NCBI RefSeq assembly: GCF_025149465.1
Contig: NZ_CP102275.1
Coordinates: forward strand, 310,001-374,000
DNA length: 64,000 bases
From: Thomasclavelia spiroformis DSM 1552
Lineage (GTDB): Bacteria > Bacillota_I > Bacilli_A > Erysipelotrichales > Coprobacillaceae
Direction of reading: 5' to 3'
Both the position numbers and the translations under genes were made by a program. The notes under the pieces were generated by a model, which had not been told where the DNA came from, ran no database searches, and saw only the letters and a program-made list of their open reading frames with translations. Shown here in pieces: positions 46,514-54,578 of this stretch (position 1 is the first letter of the stretch; the number at the start of each line of letters is the position of its first letter).

Positions 46514-46572
46514 AATAATTGTATACAATTATTATTAAATCGCTTTACAAACAAGATTGTATACAATATAAT
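46514..46572 (+). promoter_or_regulatory. serC-serA promoter with two TTGTATACAA operators
   Basis: TTTACA (46544-46549), 17-bp spacer, TATAAT (46567-46572). The palindrome ATTGTATACAAT occurs twice: in the spacer and touching the -10 (46556-46567), and upstream of the -35 within a perfect 20-bp palindrome (46514-46533). Centres are 38 bp apart. TGTATACA-type dyads are typical of GntR-family repressors; the regulator is not in the window. Confidence 0.75.
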
Positions 46573-46604
46573 AAAAGATAATATATGAAAAGGAAGGTAT
46601 TTAT

Positions 46605-47690
46605 ATGACTGAAAAAAGAGTATTTAATTTTTCTGCAGGTCCTTCAACGTTACCTGTGCCTGTTTTAGAAAAAGCAGCAAAACAAATGTTGAACTATGAA
46701 AATAGTGGGATGAGTGTAATGGAGATGAGTCATAGATCCTCTTCCTACTTAGATATTTTTAAAAAAACAAAAGATTTATTAAAAAAAGTTATGAATGTAC
46801 CAGATGATTATAAAATTGTATTTATTCAAGGGGGAGCTACACAACAATTTTCAATGGTACCATTGAACTTGTTAAAAAATGGAAAAGCTGATTATATTAT
46901 TACGGGATCATTCAGTAAAAAAGCAGCTAATGAAGCTAAAAAATATGGTGAAATTAATATTGCTTATGATGGTAGTGTTAATAATTTTAAACATATCCCT
47001 ACTCAAGATGAGTTAAAATTAGATCCAGAAGCTTCATATGTGCATTTGTGTTCTAATAATACAATTTATGGAACAGAATGGAAGTATGTACCGGAAACTA
47101 ATGGAGTACCAATTATTGCTGATATGTCTTCGAATATTTTATCAAAGCCAATTGATGTTTCTAAATATGGTATGATTTATGCAGGAGCACAAAAAAATAT
47201 GGGGATTGCTGGTCTAGGGGTAGCAATTATTAAAGAAGAGTTATTGCAAAAAGTACCAGCTAAAACACCAGTGTTATTAGATTATCAGTTAATGATTGAT
47301 AATGATTCTATGTATAATACACCTCCAGCTTATGCAATTTATGTTTTAGGTTTAGTATTAGAATGGATTGATAACTTAGGCGGATTAGAAGTTATGGAAC
47401 AAAGAAATATTAAGAAGGCAAAATTATTGTATGATTATCTTGATAGTAGTAATTTTTATATTTGTCATAGTGATAAAGATAATCGATCTTTAATGAATGT
47501 TACATTTACTACACCAAATAAAGATTTAGATGCTAAATTTGTTAAGGAAAGCATTGAAGCAGGAATGACGAATTTAAAAGGACATCGTTCTGTTGGGGGA
47601 ATTAGAGCATCTATTTATAATGCAATGCCAATTGAAGGTGTTGAAAAATTGATTGCGTTTATGAAGGATTTTGAAATTGCTAATAAATAG
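46605..47690 (+). CDS. serC: Phosphoserine aminotransferase
   Basis: 361 residues, PLP-dependent class V aminotransferase that makes 3-phosphoserine from 3-phosphohydroxypyruvate and glutamate. N-terminal FNFSAGPSTLP and MEMSHRSS are SerC signatures, and the PLP lysine lies in YAGAQKNMG. C-terminal GHRSVGGIRASIYNAMP binds the phosphate. AGGAAGG supports the start. The following serA begins 10 bases after the stop, so both run from the two-operator promoter. Confidence 0.96.
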   Translation: MTEKRVFNFSAGPSTLPVPVLEKAAKQMLNYENSGMSVMEMSHRSSSYLDIFKKTKDLLKKVMNVPDDYKIVFIQGGATQQFSMVPLNLLKNGKADYIITGSFSKKAANEAKKYGEINIAYDGSVNNFKHIPTQDELKLDPEASYVHLCSNNTIYGTEWKYVPETNGVPIIADMSSNILSKPIDVSKYGMIYAGAQKNMGIAGLGVAIIKEELLQKVPAKTPVLLDYQLMIDNDSMYNTPPAYAIYVLGLVLEWIDNLGGLEVMEQRNIKKAKLLYDYLDSSNFYICHSDKDNRSLMNVTFTTPNKDLDAKFVKESIEAGMTNLKGHRSVGGIRASIYNAMPIEGVEKLIAFMKDFEIANK

Positions 47691-47700
47691 GAGAATGGGT

Positions 47701-48867
47701 ATGTATAATATAAAATTATTAAATAAAATATCAAAAGTTGGATTAGATGATTTTGATGAAAATTACACATATAGTGAAGATATGACTAATGAAGATGCGA
47801 TACTTGTTAGATCAGCTTCATTACATGATTATGATTTTGGTAAAAATCTAAAAGCAATTGCACGAGCAGGAGCCGGAGTAAATAATATTCCAATTGATAA
47901 GTGTAGTGAAAATGGAATCGTGGTTTTTAATACACCTGGAGCTAATGCTAATGCAGTTAAGGAATTGGTATTATGTGCTTTATTTTTATCATCACGTAAG
48001 ATAGTTGAAAGTATTCGTTGGGTTGATACTTTAAAAGATGATGAAAATATTGCTAAAACAGCAGAAAAAGGTAAGAGTAATTTTGTTGGACCGGAAATTG
48101 AAGGAAAAAAACTTGGTGTTATTGGATTAGGAGCGATTGGTGTTAATGTTGCTAATGCTGCAATTAAATTAGGAATGACAGTTATGGGTTATGATCCATA
48201 TATTGGTGTAAATGCAGCGTGGGCATTATCTAAACATGCAAAACAAGCAAAAACATTGGAAGAAATTTATAGAGAATGTGATTATATTACTATTCATGTA
48301 CCAAGTAATGAAGAAACAAAAGGATTTATGAATGAAGAAGCATTTGCTTTAATGAAAAATGGAGTTAGAATATTGAATTTTGCTCGTGGTGATCTAGTTA
48401 ATAATAAGGATTTATTAGTAAATGTTGCTAGTGGAAAAATAAGTAAGTATATTAGTGATTTTGCTGCTCCTGAATTGATTGGTAGGGAAAATATTATTAT
48501 TTTACCTCATTTAGGAGCAAGTACTCCTGAATCAGAAGATAATTGTGCAAAAATGGCAGTTAATGAAATTAAAGAATATTTAGAAAATGGAAATATTATT
48601 AATTCTGTTAATTTTCCTGGAGTAAATCAAGCACGTGTTTCTAAAGTTAGATTGTGTATTATTAATAAAAATGTACCAAATATTTTAGCAAGTATTTCTA
48701 AATTATTTGCTGATTATAATTTAAATATTGAAAATATGGTTAATCGTTCACGTGGGGAATATGCTTATACTTTAATTGATACTAATGATGATGTTTGCAA
48801 AGATATTATTGAAAAGATTGAAACTAGTAAAGGAATTATTAGTGTAAGAAGTATTATTGAAAAATAG
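47701..48867 (+). CDS. serA: D-3-phosphoglycerate dehydrogenase
   Basis: 388 residues, first step of serine synthesis. Substrate domain, then a Rossmann domain with GVIGLGAIG, the catalytic Arg in NFARGDL, Glu in PELIGRE and His in LPHLGAST. A C-terminal ACT domain (~315-388; NKNVPNILASISKLFADY) suggests feedback by serine. AGGAG at 47689-47693 sets the start at 47701; an earlier in-frame ATG is inside serC. Product goes to serC, encoded upstream. No serB is adjacent; the PHP phosphatase just upstream is a possible, unproven substitute. Confidence 0.95.
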   Translation: MYNIKLLNKISKVGLDDFDENYTYSEDMTNEDAILVRSASLHDYDFGKNLKAIARAGAGVNNIPIDKCSENGIVVFNTPGANANAVKELVLCALFLSSRKIVESIRWVDTLKDDENIAKTAEKGKSNFVGPEIEGKKLGVIGLGAIGVNVANAAIKLGMTVMGYDPYIGVNAAWALSKHAKQAKTLEEIYRECDYITIHVPSNEETKGFMNEEAFALMKNGVRILNFARGDLVNNKDLLVNVASGKISKYISDFAAPELIGRENIIILPHLGASTPESEDNCAKMAVNEIKEYLENGNIINSVNFPGVNQARVSKVRLCIINKNVPNILASISKLFADYNLNIENMVNRSRGEYAYTLIDTNDDVCKDIIEKIETSKGIISVRSIIEK

Positions 48868-48888
48868 TTTGATATGTAACTTGAATAA

Positions 48889-48928
48889 GCATGAATTATT
48901 ATTGAATAATTCATGCCTATTTTTTTAG
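48889..48928 (+). terminator. Terminator of serC-serA
   Basis: A 12-bp perfect stem (48889-48900 with 48905-48916), ATTG loop and T7 tail. Confidence 0.88.
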
Positions 48929-48987
48929 TTTATGTTGTTTAATTGTGCATTTTATTGTAGTATATAGAATGTTAGGAAGGGATATTG

Positions 48988-50415
48988 ATGAATTTAAAAT
49001 TAAAAAATATTACTATAAAGGGAAAAATAACAATAGTTGCATTATTAGTAGTTTTGATTGTATCTGTAATTGTTTGCTACTTTATGTTTAGATGTCCAAT
49101 TGTTTTTAAACAAGAAAATATTAAAGTAGAAATAAATGAAGAATTTGATGCTTTGAAAAATGTTGAGAAAGTTAAAAATGGTAATATAAAGGATATTAAA
49201 GTAAATACTAAGAATGTAAAATTTGATAAATTAGGAAAGTATAAAGTTATTTATACATTTAATGATAAAGATTATGAAATACCATTAGAAGTTGTTGATA
49301 CTAAAAAACCTAAATTTGATATTGTTGACTTAGATATTGATTTAGGAATGAAGGTCAAAGCAAAAGACATGGTAACCAATATAGATGATGCAACAAAAAC
49401 AAAGATTAAATTTAAAAAGAAATATAAATTTAATCATGAAGGTGAAATAAGTGTAGTTGTCCAAGTTATTGATGAAGCTGGTAATGTTAGTGAAAAAAAG
49501 GGTAAAGTGAAATTGTTTAAAGATGATATTGGTCCTGAAATTAATGGAATTGAAGAAATGACAATAGTTAAAGGTGAAAAGGTAGATTATAAGTTAGGAA
49601 TTAGTGTTAGTGATAATCGAGATCCTAATCCTACATTGAATATTGACGATTCAAAAGTTAATGTTGATAAACTAGGGAGGTATAAAGTTATTTATACTGC
49701 TAAAGATCGGTCTGGAAATAAGGTTGTTAAAGAAAGAATAATTAAAGTAGTTGAAAAGAAGAATATTGGAACTTTACAACAAAGTAATGAAAAAATTGTT
49801 TATTTAACATTTGATGATGGTCCTTCAGAAAATACTCAAAAGATTTTGGATATATTAGATCGTTATAATGTTAAGGCGACATTTTTTGTTACAGGAGAAA
49901 ATCAAAAATATAATTACTTGATTCAAGAAGCTCATAAACGAGGACATACTATTGGATTACATACTTATTGTCATGATTATAAGACAGTTTATACGTCAGT
50001 AGATGCATATTTTGATGATTTAAATAAGATTGGAAATATGGTAAAAGATCTAATTGGTTTTGTTCCAAGATATATTCGTTTTCCTGGTGGCTCATCAAAT
50101 ACAATTTCACGTAAATATTCGCAAGGTATTATGACGATATTATCTAAGGAAGTTATCAATCGAGGATATCAATATTATGATTGGAATGGAGATTCTACAG
50201 ATGCTTCTGGTAATAATGTTCCGGTTAGTAAATTGATTGCTAATGCAACATCTAGTAAAGCTAATAATATTAATATTCTTTTTCATGATACTAAAGCTAA
50301 GTCTACTACGGTTGAGGCTTTACCTACAATAATTGAAAATTATTTGGCTAGAGGATATCGTTTTGAAGCAATTAACGATAACTCTTTTGTACCACATCAA
50401 GGTATTAATAATTAA
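48988..50415 (+). CDS. Membrane-anchored NodB polysaccharide deacetylase
   Basis: 475 residues. An N-terminal membrane helix (~14-33), two or three Ig-like/DUF5011-type beta domains (~45-255; YKVIYTAKDRSGNKVVKE) and a CE4 NodB domain (~265-465). CE4 motifs: TFDDGPS with the catalytic Asp-Asp, HTYCHD with the HxxxH-like metal site, RFPGGSSN and the late LFHDT. Likely removes acetyl groups from peptidoglycan GlcNAc at the surface. AGGAAGGG before 48988 supports this start. The mobile element begins 63 bases after the stop. Confidence 0.92.
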   Translation: MNLKLKNITIKGKITIVALLVVLIVSVIVCYFMFRCPIVFKQENIKVEINEEFDALKNVEKVKNGNIKDIKVNTKNVKFDKLGKYKVIYTFNDKDYEIPLEVVDTKKPKFDIVDLDIDLGMKVKAKDMVTNIDDATKTKIKFKKKYKFNHEGEISVVVQVIDEAGNVSEKKGKVKLFKDDIGPEINGIEEMTIVKGEKVDYKLGISVSDNRDPNPTLNIDDSKVNVDKLGRYKVIYTAKDRSGNKVVKERIIKVVEKKNIGTLQQSNEKIVYLTFDDGPSENTQKILDILDRYNVKATFFVTGENQKYNYLIQEAHKRGHTIGLHTYCHDYKTVYTSVDAYFDDLNKIGNMVKDLIGFVPRYIRFPGGSSNTISRKYSQGIMTILSKEVINRGYQYYDWNGDSTDASGNNVPVSKLIANATSSKANNINILFHDTKAKSTTVEALPTIIENYLARGYRFEAINDNSFVPHQGINN

Positions 50416-50426
50416 AGATATGTATT

Positions 50427-50478
50427 TTATAACATAATATACCATGATTTTATTAATTTTTTATAATATTTAAATGAA
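50427..50478 (-). pseudogene. 3' fragment of small host gene split by the mobile element
   Basis: Minus-strand reading SFKYYKKLIKSWYIML-stop is the C-terminal half of the 36-residue gene intact at 59560-59670. The 54 bases 50425-50478 match 59558-59611 with two differences. The other half of this copy is at 59354-59414, beyond the element. Confidence 0.8.
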
Positions 50479-50553
50479 ATTTTATATCTGATTTTCGATT
50501 ATCCGCATAAACACTATACTTTTAAACATTTTGAAGTATAGAAAACCATTCAT

Positions 50554-50574
50554 TTTACCACGAATTTACCACGA
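50554..50574 (+). other. Left-end integrase arm sites
   Basis: TTTACCACGA at 50554-50563 and again at 50565-50574, 11 bp apart, resembling Tn916 DR-2 arm sites bound by the Int N-terminal domain. Confidence 0.65.
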
Positions 50575-50580
50575 TTGAAT

Positions 50581-50645
50581 GAGCCTTGATATGACACAAA
50601 AAACAACATGGGAGATAGCACAAATATCTGTGTATCTCCCGTTTT
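50581..50645. terminator. Left-end hairpin and xis-int leader relic
   Basis: GAGCCTTGATATGAC (50581-50595) is the exact reverse complement of 57945-57959 in the xis-int spacer. A GGGAGATA/TATCTCCC hairpin (50610-50617 with 50633-50640) with T-run on the plus strand follows and would stop transcription leaving or entering the element. Confidence 0.55.
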
Positions 50646-50662
50646 TTATTCATGTAATATGA

Positions 50663-50902
50663 TTACTTCACTCTAATTTCAAATTTCAAGATTGCTTTCA
50701 TCATTTCTATATGAATTTGACCTTTTAATTCTTCATCAACCTGCATAGTGATTTTACCACTTTCAAAGTGGTAAAACGGACGCAAGCATAATTTACAAAT
50801 ATAAGCGTCATAAAACTTCAAAATCTCTCTTATGGCAGTTTCGTTTCCAGCAGACGCTTGACATATTACTTTTAATGTAGGGTAGCCATATTCTTTTTTC
50901 AT
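50663..50902 (-). CDS. Tn916 Orf8-like helix-turn-helix protein
   Basis: 79 residues; resembles the small HTH proteins (Orf8 in Tn916) that lie next to an Orf7-type sigma factor. PTLKVICQASAGNETAIREILKFYDAYI is an HTH-type N-terminal helix pair, and DEELKGQIHIEMMKAILKF matches the family's C-terminal part. The gene starts 4 bases after the sigma-like gene's stop on the same strand, so they are co-transcribed. Probably controls element transfer genes, which are absent here. Confidence 0.75.
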   Translation of the reverse strand: MKKEYGYPTLKVICQASAGNETAIREILKFYDAYICKLCLRPFYHFESGKITMQVDEELKGQIHIEMMKAILKFEIRVK

Positions 50903-50906
50903 TGGT

Positions 50907-51326
50907 TCAATTCCTTTCTTTCAATACTGTTTTTAACTTCTTCAATCCGTTACTTCTTCTGCGATAAATAGCAGAACGTGATACATGATATAATTCTGCT
51001 ATTTCTTGGTCGCTCATGCCTTGAAAATAGCGTAATAGAATTACATCACGCTCTTTACTCGATAACTTATATAAAGCAACAGCAAGTTTCTCATTTGATA
51101 TTTGAATTGTGAAATTTAAGACTTTAAAAGAAATGTAATCACAAGAATATTTATCCTCTGTTATACATTCCAGATTTTTCGTATCTGATAATTCACAGAA
51201 TAAAATTTCACGCTTGGAACGTCTTGCAAACTGTCTGTTTCTATTTTTTACTGTGCATTTAATAACAGTCATCATCAAAGCATTAAACTGTATTCTGACG
51301 ATATGCTCGAAAGAAGATGTGTTCAT
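50907..51326 (-). CDS. Tn916 Orf7-like sigma-70 family regulator
   Basis: 139 residues. The C-terminal half has a region-4-type HTH (LSSKERDVILLRYFQGMSDQ, EIAELYHVSRSAIYRRRSNG), as in Orf7 of Tn916, which relays the excision/transfer signal. The start at 51326 follows AAGGAGGTGA (51339-51330); a longer frame starting at 51347 includes that site and is rejected. With the Orf8-like gene it forms a two-gene unit at the left end. Confidence 0.8.
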   Translation of the reverse strand: MNTSSFEHIVRIQFNALMMTVIKCTVKNRNRQFARRSKREILFCELSDTKNLECITEDKYSCDYISFKVLNFTIQISNEKLAVALYKLSSKERDVILLRYFQGMSDQEIAELYHVSRSAIYRRRSNGLKKLKTVLKERN

Positions 51327-51410
51327 AATCTCACCTCCTTTCCGCATATGCTGGAATTATATAAACGGGAATACCGTCTATACTTTTTAGAAGTACAAGA
51401 AAAAGAATAA

Positions 51411-51443
51411 GAAAAAAGCCCGCACAAAATGCTTGTACGAGCT
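51411..51443 (-). terminator. Terminator of the MerR-regulated membrane gene
   Basis: An 11-bp stem with mismatches (51417-51427 with 51433-51443) and a T6 tail on the minus strand. Confidence 0.75.
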
Positions 51444-51477
51444 AATATATTTAAGTATTCAATTTTATGTGGAGCGT

Positions 51478-51894
51478 TTAAGGAGTAACATCTTCATTTG
51501 CACTATCAGATTTTATTGACTCTTTAATCTCATAAATTTTTGATTTTATATAACCTTTTTCGTCTTTTTGATACTTATACCATGAAACCAAACCACAAAC
51601 TATGAAGATGATGAACGTTAAAGAGATTGGATATTTGAAATCAAAAAATTTAAACAGCAAAAACATTACACAAGAAGATAAAACAGTGGATATTATATAA
51701 ATAATTTTCGTGTATCTATATACCAAATTATCGTTCAGAGATAAGAAATATTCGTTCCATTCAAATGTTGATTTATGTAATTGCTTACCTTTGAACATAA
51801 ATGACAATATAATAAGCAGTAATGCTACACCTTTTGCTATTAAAATTTTTGCAAGGACAATTCCTGCCAGTAGTAATAATTTCATCATTAACAT
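51478..51894 (-). CDS. Small membrane protein, MerR-regulated cargo
   Basis: 138 residues, no family recognised. A long hydrophobic N-terminus (MLMMKLLLLAGIVLAKIL onwards), two more membrane helices (~70-90 and ~92-112), and a charged C-terminal tail (KYQKDEKGYIKSKIYEIKE) that should be cytoplasmic. AGGAG at 51904-51900 sets the start near 51894. The promoter at 51952-51922 has the 19-bp-spacer dyad shared by two other cargo promoters, which ties this gene to the MerR regulator encoded just upstream. Confidence 0.7.
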   Translation of the reverse strand: MLMMKLLLLAGIVLAKILIAKGVALLLIILSFMFKGKQLHKSTFEWNEYFLSLNDNLVYRYTKIIYIISTVLSSCVMFLLFKFFDFKYPISLTFIIFIVCGLVSWYKYQKDEKGYIKSKIYEIKESIKSDSANEDVTP

Positions 51895-51921
51895 TTCACT
51901 CCTTATATCTTGATACAAAAG

Positions 51922-51952
51922 AGTATAAACTATACACTAACTGTAAAGTCAA
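51922..51952 (-). promoter_or_regulatory. MerR-type promoter 1 (membrane protein gene)
   Basis: Minus strand: TTGACT (51952-51947), 19-bp spacer TTACAGTTAGTGTATAGTT, TATACT (51927-51922). The stretched 19-bp spacer holding a dyad is the mark of MerR-activated promoters. It overlaps the end of the merR gene. Confidence 0.75.
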
Positions 51953-52761
51953 GGGTGTTCATCAATCTTAATCATAATTTTTGTAATATAATCAGCTTCA
52001 TTAGAAATAACAAAATCGTTCAAACCGACTTCATAAGCGTATCCAGTAAGTTGTAAATCATTTTTAGTGGCATAATCCAACATCTGTTGATATAAGTCGG
52101 GCAATTTGTTCCATGTACCTTTTTGATAACCACAAAGATATTTTCCTTTTGGTTTAAAAAAACTATTTGCAACAGATTTTTTGTTTAAGGCAATCGTATA
52201 TATTCCAGCATATTCATCAAAGTTCATTTTATATACATTATCAAGCGAAATAAAACTTCCCATTCCCATTCGTATTTGTTCTATTCCCCATATATCTTTC
52301 AAGTGAGAAAAAATTTGCGATATGTCATCTTCTGAGAAATCATAAGGATAGACTAAAAGCCTTTCTGATTTACATTCTTCAATTCTAATCTCCTGTTCCT
52401 GTAAGGTTTCACAAAAAACGATTTTTTCCTTTTTTCTCTTCATTACATTTTTAACATCTTTCAGCTTTTGAATTTGTTTATCAATTTCTTTTCCTTTTTC
52501 ATTCACAATTTTTAAGAAAGCCGCGGGTGTAGGATTTTTTCTATAAGTTTCGATTTCCTCGATACTCATATTTAATTCTTTCAGCATACGTATATATTCA
52601 AAATCTATACTTTGTGAAATATCATAGTAACGATAACCATTTTCTGCCTTAGTAAGCGGACGAAAAAAACCAATTTTATCATAGTAGTGTAATGTACGCT
52701 TATTTACTTCATGTAGTTTTGCGAATTGTGCAGTTGTTAGTCTTTTGATTTCTTTTTTCAT
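51949..52761 (-). CDS. MerR family regulator with GyrI-like effector domain
   Basis: 270 residues. Winged HTH at ~5-75 (LTTAQFAKLHEVNKRTLHYY, then DKIGFFRP and NGYRYYD are MerR signatures), a coiled dimer helix ~78-120, and a C-terminal ~150-residue GyrI-like/BmrR-type ligand domain (QIRMGMGSFI, YLCGYQKGTWNKLPDLYQQM, late Glu). Such domains bind hydrophobic or cationic small molecules. AAGGAGA (52777-52771) sets the start at 52761; longer frames lack a site. It lies among three promoters with the same stretched dyad and very probably controls all of them. Confidence 0.9.
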   Translation of the reverse strand: MKKEIKRLTTAQFAKLHEVNKRTLHYYDKIGFFRPLTKAENGYRYYDISQSIDFEYIRMLKELNMSIEEIETYRKNPTPAAFLKIVNEKGKEIDKQIQKLKDVKNVMKRKKEKIVFCETLQEQEIRIEECKSERLLVYPYDFSEDDISQIFSHLKDIWGIEQIRMGMGSFISLDNVYKMNFDEYAGIYTIALNKKSVANSFFKPKGKYLCGYQKGTWNKLPDLYQQMLDYATKNDLQLTGYAYEVGLNDFVISNEADYITKIMIKIDEHP

Positions 52762-52778
52762 TTTCTTATATCTCCTTA

Positions 52779-52809
52779 TTGACATTACAGTTACTGTATA
52801 TTTTATCAT
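52779..52809 (+). promoter_or_regulatory. MerR-type promoter 2 (GNAT gene)
   Basis: TTGACA (52779-52784), 19-bp spacer TTACAGTTACTGTATATTT with TACAGT-T-ACTGTA dyad, TATCAT (52804-52809). It overlaps the divergent merR leader, so it may also autoregulate merR. Confidence 0.78.
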
Positions 52810-52844
52810 ACATGATATAGATGATGAAAACAAGGAGAAGAATA

Positions 52845-53474
52845 GTGCAACTAGAATTACGAGAATATCAAAAAAAAGATTTTAAAGCTTTAGAAACTAT
52901 TATCAGGGAGACGTGGCATTATGATGCTTTTACCAGTCCCAGAACAGCAATTAAATTAGCAAGAGTATTTTTAAGCAGTTGTTTAACGAACTATACTTTT
53001 TCAAGAGTAGCAGTAGTTGACGGAAATGTAGTAGGCGTTATATTGGCTAACAATATTGCGAAACATAAATGTCCACTTTCTAATCGACTATTACAGGTAA
53101 AGTCGATTATATCCCTATACAGTTCAAAAGAGGGACGTAGTGTTTCAAAAATTTTTGGTAATGTCAATGGAATAGATAAACAATTACTAAATGAAAATAA
53201 CAATATTTATCAGGCAGAACTTGCCTTATTTGCCGTAAGTTCTTCATGCAGAGGAAAAGGAATTGGAAAAATGCTTTTTCAATCAACACTCGATTATATG
53301 AAGCAGGAAAAACTGAAAAATTTTTATTTATTTACAGATACAAGCTGTAATTATGGTTTTTATGAACATCAAGGAATGAAAAGACGCTTAGAAAAGAAAC
53401 ACATATTTAACATCAAAGGACAACAAGCAGTAATGAATTTTTTTATTTATGATTATCAGAATATAACCTCTTGA
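52845..53474 (+). CDS. GNAT acetyltransferase, MerR-regulated cargo
   Basis: 209 residues. Acetyl-CoA-binding motif A is SSSCRGKGIGKML (R-x-x-G-x-G), followed by the FYLFTDTSCNYGFYEHQGMKR segment typical of motif B (Tyr-Glu-x-x-Gly). The substrate is unknown; small-molecule N-acetylation is likely. AAGGAG (52832-52837) points to a GTG start at 52845. The ATG at 52821 lies only about five bases after the expected transcription start and has no site. Divergent from merR; its stop is next to the promoter of the amidase gene. Confidence 0.85.
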   Translation: MQLELREYQKKDFKALETIIRETWHYDAFTSPRTAIKLARVFLSSCLTNYTFSRVAVVDGNVVGVILANNIAKHKCPLSNRLLQVKSIISLYSSKEGRSVSKIFGNVNGIDKQLLNENNNIYQAELALFAVSSSCRGKGIGKMLFQSTLDYMKQEKLKNFYLFTDTSCNYGFYEHQGMKRRLEKKHIFNIKGQQAVMNFFIYDYQNITS

Positions 53475-53501
53475 CTTTACACCTAGTGTATAGTTTATGC
53501 T
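53471..53501 (+). promoter_or_regulatory. MerR-type promoter 3 (C59 amidase gene)
   Basis: TTGACT (53471-53476), 19-bp spacer TTACACCTAGTGTATAGTT with TACAC-3-GTGTA dyad, TATGCT (53496-53501). Seventeen of 19 spacer bases match promoter 1. TTGACT overlaps the GNAT stop codon. Confidence 0.78.
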
Positions 53502-53533
53502 ATTATCATAAATTAGATTAAGGAGGAGGTTTT

Positions 53534-54550
53534 ATGAAAGCTAGTTGTAGTAGTTTTACCTGCCAATCGGCAGATGGGAAACATTTTCTAGGTCGAACCT
53601 ATGATGAATATGGGGATATAAGTGCAAATAAAGTTTCCATTATTCCCCGTGGTTATGAAATTTCTTTAACTTTCATGGGAAACAAAGAGAATAACAAGCA
53701 AATCGTTAAGTATGCAATTGTAGGTATGAATGTCGATATGTTTGATACACCTTTTCTCACAGAGGGAATGAATGAACATGGATTGATGATTTCATTACTC
53801 TTTTTTCCACATTTCACTCAATATAATTCTAAGTCAAATGCAGAATATGACGTAAACTTAGGATTATTATTGCCCTTTGTTTTAGGAAAGTGCAAAAATA
53901 TTGAAGAAGCAGTTGCCCTTTTACAAAAAATCAATCCCGTTGATGAACCTGAAAGTCAAATGGAATTGCCATGCCATTATTTGATTTCTGATAAAACAGG
54001 TGAGTCGATAGTGGTCGAACCACTTGCTGACGGACTAAAAATTTATCGCAATGAAATGGGGGTTCTTACCAATTCCCCAACATATGAATGGCATAAAATC
54101 AATTTGAGAAATTATTTAGGAATTTCAAACTTAGCAAAAGAAACTCAAGTAGTAAACGGCTATAAAATTGAAGAGTTAGGTGAGGGAACTGGCTATTTGG
54201 GTATTCCCGGTGATTATACACCAGTTTCTCGTTTTGTTAGATTAGCATTTTCTAAAAATTATATGCCAGAACCTCAAAACGAAATTGACGCAGTTAATAA
54301 GATGTTTAATATTTTTGAGACTGTTGATGTACCAGAAGGAGTAATTTATACGCCACCGCTAAGGACACCTTATCACGAAAAAACTCTTTGCACATCTGTA
54401 ATGTGTTCTGAAAGTTTAAAATATTACTTTTCAACATCAACAAATTGCAGAATTTGCTGTGTGGATTTAAACAAAGCCATGAACAACAATTCTAAAGAAT
54501 TGATTAACATTGACATTCCTTTTGAACAGGATATTCTAACATTGAATTAA
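53534..54550 (+). CDS. C59-family amidase (penicillin V acylase / bile salt hydrolase-like)
   Basis: 338 residues, Ntn-hydrolase fold of the linear amide C-N hydrolase family. Cys5 aligns with the catalytic N-terminal Cys: from it to the GR of FLGRTYDE the spacing (C to R, 17 positions) equals that of bile salt hydrolase. Residues MKAS must then be clipped off, as a short propeptide is in Bacillus penicillin V acylase (CSSL there, CSSF here). The conserved Arg (GR), Asp (YDE) and TNSPTYEWH segment fit. No signal peptide, so it acts in the cytoplasm. Hydrolyses amide bonds of amphipathic acyl compounds; the substrate is open. Co-transcribed with the next gene. Confidence 0.9.
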   Translation: MKASCSSFTCQSADGKHFLGRTYDEYGDISANKVSIIPRGYEISLTFMGNKENNKQIVKYAIVGMNVDMFDTPFLTEGMNEHGLMISLLFFPHFTQYNSKSNAEYDVNLGLLLPFVLGKCKNIEEAVALLQKINPVDEPESQMELPCHYLISDKTGESIVVEPLADGLKIYRNEMGVLTNSPTYEWHKINLRNYLGISNLAKETQVVNGYKIEELGEGTGYLGIPGDYTPVSRFVRLAFSKNYMPEPQNEIDAVNKMFNIFETVDVPEGVIYTPPLRTPYHEKTLCTSVMCSESLKYYFSTSTNCRICCVDLNKAMNNNSKELINIDIPFEQDILTLN

Positions 54551-54578
54551 AACAAAAAATAAAACGGAGGATATAACA

